Part shown: positions 1-5,885 of the stretch, in pieces
Position numbering within the stretch: position 1 is the stretch's first letter
Layout: every line of letters starts with the position of its first letter
Origin: an uncultured Eubacteriales bacterium
GTDB taxonomy: Bacteria; Bacillota; Clostridia; Oscillospirales; Oscillospiraceae
DNA length: 15,064 nucleotides
Direction of reading: 5' to 3'
Assembly (NCBI GenBank): GCA_900543085.1
Contig: UQQF01000052.1
Location: 1-15,064, forward strand
Program-made: the position numbers and the translations under genes
Notes under the pieces: generated by a model
The model's input: the letters and a program-made list of their open reading frames with translations, nothing else
Told to the model about the DNA's origin: nothing
The model's database searches: none

Positions 1-4
1 ACTT

Positions 5-80
5 AGGGGAATAGCTCAGTTGGCAGAGCGACGGTCTCCAAAACCGTAGGCCGAGGGTTCGAAACCTTCTTCCCCTGCCA
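5..80 (+). tRNA. tRNA-Trp (anticodon CCA)
   Basis: Complete cloverleaf. The 7-bp acceptor stem pairs 5-11 with 70-76, the D stem is GCTC/GAGC (14-17 with 26-29), and the anticodon stem is ACGGT/ACCGT (31-35 with 43-47). The seven-base loop CTCCAAA (36-42) puts anticodon CCA at 38-40, which reads the tryptophan codon UGG. The T stem is 53-57 with 65-69 (one G-T pair) around TTCGAAA. The discriminator is G77 and the 3' CCA is encoded at 78-80. Only four bases precede it, so its promoter is outside the window. Confidence 0.97.
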
Positions 81-112
81 GGGCGGCGCTTGGGCGCCGC
101 CCTAGTTTTTTT
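81..112 (+). terminator. Rho-independent terminator of the tRNA-Trp gene
   Basis: A perfect 9-bp GC stem pairs 81-89 (GGGCGGCGC) with 94-102 (GCGCCGCCC) around the tetraloop TTGG, followed by TAG and a run of seven T at 106-112. It starts directly after the encoded CCA, so it ends the tRNA transcript. Confidence 0.93.
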
Positions 113-183
113 GCCCTGGAGAAATTCCCGGCGGTTTGCGGGGCTGGCGGCCGCGTTTTACAGCTGGGACAAATAGGCGCACG

Positions 184-211
184 AATGCCCGCCGTGGTTT
201 CGGCGGGCATT
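184..211. other. Inverted repeat (possible backup terminator)
   Basis: A 10-bp perfect stem pairs 184-193 (AATGCCCGCC) with 202-211 (GGCGGGCATT) around an 8-base loop. It is followed only by TATC, so its terminator strength is doubtful. It lies between the tRNA terminator and the promoter of the next gene. No gene is visible in 113-216. The arms recur in swapped order in the leader at 264-282. Confidence 0.55.
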
Positions 212-216
212 TATCG

Positions 217-246
217 TTGACGCGGGCGCGGTGCATATATTATAAT
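217..246 (+). promoter_or_regulatory. Sigma-70-type promoter for the CofE-like gene
   Basis: TTGACG (217-222) and TATAAT (241-246) are separated by 18 bases, in an AT-rich patch within GC-rich surroundings. Transcription would start near 253, downstream of which lie a small hairpin (266-282) and the GGAGG site at 290-294. Confidence 0.75.
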
Positions 247-301
247 TAAGTGTAATAATATGTCGGCGGGTCCAATGCCCGCAATGTTTGGAGGAAGTAA
301 T

Positions 302-1480
302 ATGTCCGGTGTAATTTCCCGGGGCGTGCGCGCCCCGATAATCCGCGAGGGTGACGACATAGTCTCGATCGTTGCCGACAGCGTCGAGCGTGCGATGAGC
401 GAGGACGGCTTCGAGCTGCACGAGCGCGACGTGGTCGCCGTGACCGAGAGCGTGGTCGCCCGCGCCGACGGCAACTATGCCAGCATCGACGACATCGCGG
501 CCGACGTCCGCGCCAAGCTCGGCGGCGGCACCGTGGGCGTGGTGTTCCCGATACTCTCCCGCAACCGCTTTGCCATCTGCCTGCGCGGCATCGCCCGCGG
601 CTGCAAAAAGGTCGTGCTCATGCTCAGCTACCCGAGCGACGAGGTCGGCAACCACCTGTTCAGCCTTGACGCCCTGGACGAGAGCGGCGTCGACCCCTAC
701 CGCGACGTGCTCAGTCTGGCCAAGTACCGCAGCTACTTCGGCCGGGTGCGCCACCCCTTCACCGGCGTGGACTACGTGGAATACTACGAGCAGATCATCC
801 GCGAGGAGGGCGCCGACTGCGAGATCATCTTCGCCAACCGCCCCGAGGCCATCGTGAACTTCACCCACGACGTGCTGTGCTGCGACATACACTCCCGCTA
901 CCGCACCCAGCGGCACATCAAGGCCGCCGGCGGCGAGCACGTGCTCACCCTCTGCGACATACTCAACGAGAGCGTGAACGGCTCCGGCTGGTGCCAGTTC
1001 GGCCTGCTCGGCTCCAACAAGGCCACCGAGGACAAGGTCAAGCTCTTTCCGAAGAACGCCCAGGCCGTCGCCGACGGCATCCAGGCGGAGCTGCTAAAAC
1101 GCACCGGCGTCAAGGTCGAGGCCATGGTCTACGGCGACGGCGCCTTCAAAGACCCCTCGGGCAAGATCTGGGAGCTGGCCGACCCCGTCGTCAGCCCCGG
1201 CTACACCGAGGGTCTGCGCGGCGTGCCCAACGAGCTGAAGCTCAAGTACCTGGCCGACAACGAATTCGCCGACCTGAGCGGCGAGGCGCTGCGCGAGGCC
1301 ATCAAGGGCTCCATCCGCGCCAAGGACGCCGACCTCAAGGGTCAGATGGCCAGCGAGGGCACCACGCCCAGGCAGCTCACCGACCTCATAGGCTCGCTGT
1401 GCGACCTCACCAGCGGCAGCGGCGACAAGGGCACGCCCGTCATCGTCGTGCAGAACTACTTCAAGAACTACGCCGAGTAA
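302..1480 (+). CDS. Coenzyme F420-0:L-glutamate ligase (CofE)-like protein
   Basis: The protein has 392 residues. I chose ATG 302 because GGAGG (290-294) precedes it by 7 bases. The in-frame ATG at 260 has no ribosome site and lies almost at the predicted transcript start. The N-terminus (GVRAPIIREGDDI, residues 8-20) and VVAVTESVVARADG (44-57) match the CofE/FbiB ligase family, which adds glutamate to F420-0 using GTP and a divalent metal. Archaeal CofE is about 250 residues, so this is the longer form I associate with Clostridia, with extra C-terminal sequence. No signal peptide or membrane segment is visible, so it is probably cytoplasmic. No other F420 gene is nearby, so the true substrate is open; glutamate or another amino acid ligation is inference. 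The next gene follows after 28 bases and may be co-transcribed. Confidence 0.78.
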   Translation: MSGVISRGVRAPIIREGDDIVSIVADSVERAMSEDGFELHERDVVAVTESVVARADGNYASIDDIAADVRAKLGGGTVGVVFPILSRNRFAICLRGIARGCKKVVLMLSYPSDEVGNHLFSLDALDESGVDPYRDVLSLAKYRSYFGRVRHPFTGVDYVEYYEQIIREEGADCEIIFANRPEAIVNFTHDVLCCDIHSRYRTQRHIKAAGGEHVLTLCDILNESVNGSGWCQFGLLGSNKATEDKVKLFPKNAQAVADGIQAELLKRTGVKVEAMVYGDGAFKDPSGKIWELADPVVSPGYTEGLRGVPNELKLKYLADNEFADLSGEALREAIKGSIRAKDADLKGQMASEGTTPRQLTDLIGSLCDLTSGSGDKGTPVIVVQNYFKNYAE

Positions 1481-1508
1481 CATATAATACCGGGGGAGGT
1501 AGAGGTGT

Positions 1509-2168
1509 GTGAAATGCCCTAAATGCGGCCTGGAGGTCGTGATTGCCACAGACATGTGCCCCCAGTGCGGATACAAGTACAACTTCAACGGCGCCGCGTC
1601 ACCAGGCGGCGCCTCCGATTCCGAGCGTTCCGGCCGGGCTCGCGGCGACGAAAGCGAGCGCTGGACGCGCGCCGGCGTATACACCGGCTCTGTACGCACG
1701 GAGAAAAGCAGCCGCGCCGGCGAGGGGACGCGCGGTATGCGCTGGTACAGCGCGGTTGTTAACATAATTCTACCTATAACTGCTGTGTACTATTTCTACC
1801 GCGGCGTAAGCTCTCTCAGCAACGCTTTTATAATGCAGCCTTTGGGCGATTTCTTCTGGTTTTACCGTCTGACGCCCTGGCTTCTGGCTGTTCAGGTAGT
1901 TGACACCCTTGTTTACATAATATCTGGTATTGCGGCGCTGATAGCCATGAAGCGGCTCAAGAGCTTTGATTGGCGGGGCGTGAAGCTCTACCTCGCGTCC
2001 ATAATTGTTCCCGTCCTGGTTCACATGGTTTGCGAGGTGCTTTGGATGACCTATTTCGACTTCTACGCCTACGCCTTCTCTCTGACCGTTGAATTCGTCG
2101 CCGCAGTGGCTTACGTGGTGGTGACGAGCGTGTACTTCTCGCGCAGGCGCGAGATGTTCCACGGCTGA
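1509..2168 (+). CDS. Zinc-ribbon membrane protein, function unknown
   Basis: The protein has 219 residues. It starts at GTG 1509, 8 bases after GGGGGAGGT (1492-1500); the GTG at 1507 runs straight into a stop. Residues 3-20 form a zinc ribbon with two CPxCG knuckles (Cys3, 6, 17, 20). A polar Arg/Ser/Gly-rich linker covers about residues 25-77. Four likely membrane helices follow near 79-100, 121-147, 158-182 and 186-210. The ribbon and linker should therefore be cytoplasmic. I do not recognise a catalytic motif. The helix-coding half is less GC-rich than the linker half. A strong terminator follows. It probably shares a transcript with the CofE-like gene, but a functional link is unproven. 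Confidence 0.82.
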   Translation: MKCPKCGLEVVIATDMCPQCGYKYNFNGAASPGGASDSERSGRARGDESERWTRAGVYTGSVRTEKSSRAGEGTRGMRWYSAVVNIILPITAVYYFYRGVSSLSNAFIMQPLGDFFWFYRLTPWLLAVQVVDTLVYIISGIAALIAMKRLKSFDWRGVKLYLASIIVPVLVHMVCEVLWMTYFDFYAYAFSLTVEFVAAVAYVVVTSVYFSRRREMFHG

Positions 2169-2182
2169 TAGTTTTAAGTCCG

Positions 2183-2226
2183 CGGGGGACGCCTTTTGCA
2201 CGGCAAAAGGCCTCCCCCGTACTTTT
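2183..2226 (+). terminator. Long-stem terminator after the zinc-ribbon gene
   Basis: The stem CGGGGGA plus GCCTTTTGC (2183-2199, one C-C mismatch) pairs with 2203-2219 around the loop ACG, followed by ACTTTT. It separates the plus-strand gene from the convergent deacetylase, whose stop is at 2234. The minus strand has no clear T-run, so action on that strand is uncertain. Confidence 0.88.
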
Positions 2227-2233
2227 ATTGCGC

Positions 2234-3022
2234 TCAGGCGGGCTTATACTGCCGGCCGGTGTGGTCTATCTCATACTCGCCCGTGAGGAGTATCTCGCCT
2301 ATGGGCACGATGGTGTAGCCGTCGGCGAGCAGGGACTCTATGATGCCCGGCAGCGCCTCGGGAGTGTGCTCGGCGGCGTTGTGGAACAGCACTATGCTCC
2401 CGGGCTGGACGTTTTCGGTCACGCGCCGGGTTATCTCGGCGGCGGTCAGCCCCTTCCAGTCCAGGCTGTCCACGTCCCACTGCACGGCGGTGACGCCCAT
2501 CGAGTTTATCGTGTCTATGACGTGGTCGTCGTACTCCCCGTAGGGGCAGCGGAACAGCGTCGGACGCACGCCGGTCAGCGCCTCTATTTTGTCCGAGCAG
2601 GCGTTGATCTCCGCGACAATCTGGTCGCCGGAGAGCTTGGCGAAGTGCGCGTGAGTGTCGGAGTGGTTCATGACCTCCATGCCCGCCTCATGCAGCTGCA
2701 TCACGCTCTCGGGGTATTTGTCCACCCACTCCCCCACTATGAAGAATGTGGCCTTCACGTTGTAGCTGTTGAGTATGTCTATGAGCTGCTGCGTGTCCTC
2801 ATTGCCCCAGGCGGCGTCAAAGCTCAGCGCCACGTACTTGCCGTCCCGCTCCACGCTGTATATGGGCAGGCTCCGCTGCGTCGCGGACGCCCCCACCACC
2901 GCCGGGGCGTTCACCACCGTGAGTATGAGCGCTATGGCCAATATGAACGCCGCGCCGCTCATGAGCGCGCGGTGCCCGAGCGCGAAGTCACTCACGCGGC
3001 GGATAAAGTTCCTGATTTTCAT
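2234..3022 (-). CDS. PdaB-like polysaccharide deacetylase (CE4 family)
   Basis: The protein has 262 residues; GAGGGGG (3030-3036) lies 7 bases upstream of the ATG. A basic N-terminus and one hydrophobic segment (about 20-44) suggest a signal anchor with an external catalytic domain. CE4 motifs are in order: ALSFDAAWGN (Asp69, motif 1), NHSDTH (His120, His124), RCPYGEYD (Arg158), WDVDSLDW (183-189) and IVLFHN (His214). The family removes N-acetyl groups from peptidoglycan or chitin-like sugars using a divalent metal. The usual second Asp of motif 1 is Ala70, with WGN following, which resembles sporulation-type PdaB proteins rather than generic TFDD deacetylases. A role in spore or cell-wall maturation is inference. 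It is transcribed alone, divergently from the XRE regulator. Confidence 0.9.
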   Translation of the reverse strand: MKIRNFIRRVSDFALGHRALMSGAAFILAIALILTVVNAPAVVGASATQRSLPIYSVERDGKYVALSFDAAWGNEDTQQLIDILNSYNVKATFFIVGEWVDKYPESVMQLHEAGMEVMNHSDTHAHFAKLSGDQIVAEINACSDKIEALTGVRPTLFRCPYGEYDDHVIDTINSMGVTAVQWDVDSLDWKGLTAAEITRRVTENVQPGSIVLFHNAAEHTPEALPGIIESLLADGYTIVPIGEILLTGEYEIDHTGRQYKPA

Positions 3023-3093
3023 GTCCGCACCCCCTCGTCAGAGGATATGCCATCGGAATCCGGGATATGAACACGCCTTGAGCTGAATATTTC

Positions 3094-3123
3094 TTGTACC
3101 TGGGGTTAGAAATATGTTATACT
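3094..3123 (+). promoter_or_regulatory. Extended -10 promoter for the XRE/membrane-protein pair
   Basis: TTGTAC (3094-3099) and TATACT (3118-3123) are 18 bases apart. TG at 3115-3116 one base before the -10 gives an extended -10. The start near 3130 excludes the ATG at 3114 as the gene start. Confidence 0.72.
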
Positions 3124-3152
3124 GTAGCAAATACCCGGAGGGTGGTGAAACG

Positions 3153-3374
3153 ATGGCCGGAAAGAGCAAGTACACCTTTGACAGCAAGATACACGTCTAC
3201 CGCGCCACCAGGCGCATGACGCAGCAGGAGCTGGCCGACCTGGTCGGCGTGTCCCGCCAGACCATCATGCAGCTCGAGCGCAACCGCTACAACCCCTCCA
3301 TGCTCCTGGCCTACAGCATAGCCCGGGTGTTTGACGTGACGATTGAGGATCTGTTTGAGTTTAGGGAGAACTGA
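3153..3374 (+). CDS. Small XRE-family (Cro/CI-type) transcriptional regulator
   Basis: The protein has 73 residues. ATG 3153 was chosen because GGAGGGTGG (3137-3145) precedes it and the upstream ATG at 3114 overlaps the promoter. The protein is almost entirely one helix-turn-helix: TQQELADLVGVSRQTIMQLE forms the DNA-binding unit at about residues 23-42, followed by the usual NRYNPSMLLAYSIARVF and a short acidic tail (IEDLFEF). It matches the compact HTH_3 regulators common in Bacillota, which typically bind as dimers and often control their own operon. The downstream membrane protein starts 3 bases after its stop, so the two are translated together and probably act as a pair. The target and signal are unknown. 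Confidence 0.9.
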   Translation: MAGKSKYTFDSKIHVYRATRRMTQQELADLVGVSRQTIMQLERNRYNPSMLLAYSIARVFDVTIEDLFEFREN

Positions 3375-3377
3375 GTC

Positions 3378-3695
3378 ATGGGGGAAATGATATACAATTT
3401 TTTAAATAGCAGCCGGATAGTATTGCCGCTTGCCGTTGTCTGTATAATTAGCTTTGTCTTTTTCGTGGTCTACGCACTTTCAAAAGAAGGTCGTGACGAG
3501 CATGGAAGGGCAATTTTGGGCAGCGCTTGCATATATAGCGCGATAATTTTATTCGTGGCGATGAACATCTTTACACAGTTTACGTACACAGTTGCCAGTA
3601 ACGTTGTTATCTTTACAAATTCTATTAGATTAGTTTTCGCGGCTTTTTTTCTGAGCGCTGACATAGCTGTTCTTGTTTTGCGAAAGCTTCGCTAG
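3378..3695 (+). CDS. Three-helix membrane protein paired with the XRE regulator
   Basis: The protein has 105 residues. The start codon lies 3 bases after the regulator's stop, with AGGGAGAA (3363-3370) 7 bases upstream. Three hydrophobic segments are visible at about 14-34, 46-68 and 82-102, joined by a charged loop (SKEGRDEHGR). There is no cysteine pair or catalytic motif. I do not recognise the family; small XRE-regulator plus membrane-protein pairs are common in Bacillota, and DUF2178-like proteins would be one candidate to test. The gene is clearly more AT-rich than its neighbours and uses different codons, which may reflect transfer or only the hydrophobic composition. A good terminator follows. 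Confidence 0.8.
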   Translation: MGEMIYNFLNSSRIVLPLAVVCIISFVFFVVYALSKEGRDEHGRAILGSACIYSAIILFVAMNIFTQFTYTVASNVVIFTNSIRLVFAAFFLSADIAVLVLRKLR

Positions 3696-3715
3696 TTTTA
3701 TCCATGAGACATATC

Positions 3716-3750
3716 AATCTTGCGCCGAGATTTTACGGCGCAAGATTTTT
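3716..3750 (+). terminator. Terminator after the XRE/membrane-protein operon
   Basis: A perfect 12-bp stem pairs 3716-3727 (AATCTTGCGCCG) with 3736-3747 (CGGCGCAAGATT) around an 8-base loop, and the T-run extends to 3750. Confidence 0.92.
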
Positions 3751-3771
3751 ATATACAAATGAATGAAATAC

Positions 3772-3800
3772 TTGATATTATGAGTTAAATATTATATACT
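3772..3800 (+). promoter_or_regulatory. Sigma-70-type promoter for the DUF3267-type gene
   Basis: TTGATA (3772-3777) and TATACT (3795-3800) have the ideal 17-base spacing in an AT-rich stretch. The start would be near 3807, leaving a leader of about 39 bases before ATG 3846. Confidence 0.78.
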
Positions 3801-3845
3801 GGCTCCACCATACAGAGACAAAATGACAGATCGGAGGAAATCGGT

Positions 3846-4439
3846 ATGAAAGCGAATCAGGCCGAAAAAGACTTCAGGGACATGAGCGGCGCGCTGAAGG
3901 CGTCGGGGTACAGAGAAAAGCTGGTGACCGTAAAGCCGGCGCGGGCGATGCTCGGAGGGCTTCTGTGCGCGCTGCCGTTCGCGGCGGTGTTCGGCGCGGT
4001 GTACCGCCTGCTGCTGACAGACCGCGCGCACCTCTCCGACGCGGGTGGACCGGGTTTCTACGCCATGTTTATCGGCATAGTCATAGTCTCGGCGCTGGTG
4101 CACGAGCTGCTCCACGGCCTGGGCTGGGCGCTTGCGGGCGGCCGGGGCTGGGGCGCGGTTCGGTTCAACTTCAGCGCCCTGATGCCGAGCTGCGCGTGCA
4201 CCGCCCCGCTCGGGCGTGGGCAATACCTTGCCGGGGTGCTGGCGCCCTTTGTGCTGCTCGGCGGCGGGAGCGTGGTTTTCATGTTCGTCTACCCTGGCAC
4301 GGTGTCCGTGCTCACCATGCTTGTCAATTTCCTCCTCTCCGGGGCGGACCTGCTGATAGCTTTCAGCGCGATGCGCGAGCGCGGCGCGCTGATTGCTGAC
4401 CATCCGACCCAGGCCGGCTACGCCGCCTTTCGTCGCTGA
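3846..4439 (+). CDS. DUF3267-type membrane protein with HELLH metalloprotease motif
   Basis: The protein has 197 residues; GGAGG (3833-3837) lies 8 bases upstream of the ATG. Hydrophobic segments are near 34-57, 70-98, 128-149 and 152-175. The second contains VHELLHGLGWAL, with the zinc-binding HExxH at 86-90. SCACTAPLGRGQYLAGVLAPF (115 onward) and SGADLLIAF (165-173) follow the order expected for DUF3267 putative zincin membrane proteins, and Asp168 is a possible third metal ligand. Related intramembrane proteases cut membrane-bound substrates, but no substrate is known to me here. It has its own promoter and no clear terminator before the aminotransferase promoter, so read-through is possible. 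The family call rests on motif order and topology. Confidence 0.82.
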   Translation: MKANQAEKDFRDMSGALKASGYREKLVTVKPARAMLGGLLCALPFAAVFGAVYRLLLTDRAHLSDAGGPGFYAMFIGIVIVSALVHELLHGLGWALAGGRGWGAVRFNFSALMPSCACTAPLGRGQYLAGVLAPFVLLGGGSVVFMFVYPGTVSVLTMLVNFLLSGADLLIAFSAMRERGALIADHPTQAGYAAFRR

Positions 4440-4466
4440 GGCGCACTTTACTGCTGTAAAACGGCC

Positions 4467-4495
4467 TTGCGCACTTGCCGCCTTTGGAGTATAAT
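4467..4495 (+). promoter_or_regulatory. Promoter for the aminotransferase gene
   Basis: A perfect TATAAT (4490-4495) is preceded at 17 bases by a weak TTGCGC (4467-4472). The start near 4502 excludes the in-frame ATG at 4475. Confidence 0.68.
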
Positions 4496-4528
4496 AATTT
4501 ATCCATGTGGATAAAGGAGAGAGACAGC

Positions 4529-5722
4529 ATGAAGTTTTCGTCCAAAATCGAGAGGTGCGAGCTTTCGCCCATGCGCAAGTATGCCCCCTACGCCAACGCC
4601 GCGCGCGCCAGGGGCATGAGGATCTTCCCGCTGAACATAGGTCAGCCGGACATTGAAACTCCCACGGAGTTCTTTGACGCGGTGCGCAATTTCTCCACCC
4701 CCGTGCTCGAGTACGCGCCCAGCGACGGCGTCGCCGAGTACCTGGAGGCGGTGCGCGACTACTATCACCGCATCGGCCATACGGATTTGACGACCGCCAA
4801 CATCCTGGCCACCAACGGCGGCAGCGAGGCGCTCTGGATGACCATGAGCACCATCCTTGACGACGGCGACGAGATAATCGTCCCCGAGCCATACTACCCC
4901 AACTACTCCACCTTTGTCACGCTTGCAGGCGGCAAGACCTGCCCCATCCCCACCACCGCCGAGGAGGGCTATCACTACGCCAACCGCGAAAAGATCGAAG
5001 CCCTGATAAACGAGCACACCCGCGCAATTATGATAACCAACCCCGGCAACCCCACTGGCGCCGTGCTCACCCGCGAGGAGATGAAGATGCTGGCCGGGCT
5101 GGCTCATGAGCACAACCTCTTTCTCGTCGCCGACGAGGTCTACCGCGAGTTCTCCTACGACGGCGAGCAGATGGCCAGTATGCTGGAGTTCCCCGAGGCC
5201 GCCGAGAACGTCATCGTCATCGACTCCGTCTCCAAGCGCTTCTCCGCCTGCGGCGCGCGCATTGGCGCGGTCATCTCCCGCAACGCCGAGTTCCTCAGCG
5301 AGGCCATGAAGGTCTGCCAGGGCAGGCTCTGCTGCCCGACCCTCGACCAGGTCGGCGCGGCCGCGCTCTACGGCGTGGGCAGCGAGTACTTCGCCGCCGT
5401 CAAGGACGAGTACCGCCGCCGCCGCGACACCGCCTACGAGATGCTCATGCAGATCCCCGGCGTCGTCTGCCGCAAGCCCGAGGGTGCGTTCTACCTGATG
5501 GCCAAGCTGCCCGTGGACAGCACGGACGCCTTCCAGATCTGGATGCTGGAGCACTTCTCCGCCAGCGGCGACACCGTCATGATAACCCCGGGCGAGGGCT
5601 TCTACACCACCCCCGGCAAGGGCGTCAACGAGGCGCGCCTGGCCTACGTGCTCAAGCACGACGACCTGGTGCGCGCCATGCGCGTCCTCGCCGAGGCCAT
5701 AGAGGCCTACAACAACCGCTGA
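4529..5722 (+). CDS. PLP-dependent class I/II aminotransferase (AspC-like)
   Basis: The protein has 397 residues. ATG 4529 follows AAGGAGA (4514-4520); the longer frame from 4475 would begin upstream of the predicted transcript start. Fold-type I aminotransferase signatures are in order: LNIGQPDIETP (35-45), PYYPNY (121-126), NPGNPTG (171-177), ADEVY (201-205), SVSKRFSACGARIG (233-246) with the PLP-binding Lys236 and phosphate-contacting Arg244, and the substrate-carboxylate Arg370 in NEARLAY. Length is normal and no key residue is missing. It should be a cytosolic enzyme moving an amino group between an amino acid and a 2-oxoacid. Aspartate, alanine or aromatic specificity cannot be told from sequence alone. 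It is transcribed as a single gene with its own promoter and terminator. Confidence 0.93.
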   Translation: MKFSSKIERCELSPMRKYAPYANAARARGMRIFPLNIGQPDIETPTEFFDAVRNFSTPVLEYAPSDGVAEYLEAVRDYYHRIGHTDLTTANILATNGGSEALWMTMSTILDDGDEIIVPEPYYPNYSTFVTLAGGKTCPIPTTAEEGYHYANREKIEALINEHTRAIMITNPGNPTGAVLTREEMKMLAGLAHEHNLFLVADEVYREFSYDGEQMASMLEFPEAAENVIVIDSVSKRFSACGARIGAVISRNAEFLSEAMKVCQGRLCCPTLDQVGAAALYGVGSEYFAAVKDEYRRRRDTAYEMLMQIPGVVCRKPEGAFYLMAKLPVDSTDAFQIWMLEHFSASGDTVMITPGEGFYTTPGKGVNEARLAYVLKHDDLVRAMRVLAEAIEAYNNR

Positions 5723-5746
5723 CAGCGCAAAATAACGCACCAAAAA

Positions 5747-5780
5747 GGCCGCGGGCTGGCGCCCGCGGCCTCTTTGTTTT
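5747..5780 (+). terminator. Terminator of the aminotransferase gene
   Basis: A perfect 10-bp GC stem pairs 5747-5756 (GGCCGCGGGC) with 5761-5770 around TGGC, followed by TCTTTGTTTT. An A-rich stretch lies upstream of the stem. Confidence 0.92.
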
Positions 5781-5822
5781 TACGGCTTTTGACCCGGCTC
5801 GACGTCAAACAGCTCCTGCGGC

Positions 5823-5851
5823 TTGCAATCCGGGGAATTTTGTGTTATTAT
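5823..5851 (+). promoter_or_regulatory. Extended -10 promoter for the M23 peptidase gene
   Basis: TTGCAA (5823-5828) and TATTAT (5846-5851) are 17 bases apart, with TG at 5843-5844 giving an extended -10. The leader to ATG 5886 is about 28 bases. Confidence 0.7.
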
Positions 5852-5885
5852 GTAAAGCTGAAATACCCCTCAACGGAGGCAAGCC

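Noticed and set aside
16..210. Minus-strand open frame across the tRNA and its terminator (64 residues)
   Set aside because: It is the antisense of a perfect tRNA-Trp; the EGFEPSAYGF-like stretch is a well-known false protein from tRNA genes.
4441..4476. GCGCACTT direct repeat (4441-4448 and 4469-4476) near the aminotransferase -35 box
   Set aside because: Only 8 bases in a GC-rich background with asymmetric placement; likely chance.
4499..5743. Long 414-residue minus-strand frame opposite the aminotransferase
   Set aside because: A GC-rich codon shadow of a clearly real gene: Val/Gly/Ala/His-rich with no motif. The same applies to the long frames opposite the M23 gene (5997-7115) and trkA (8905-10083).
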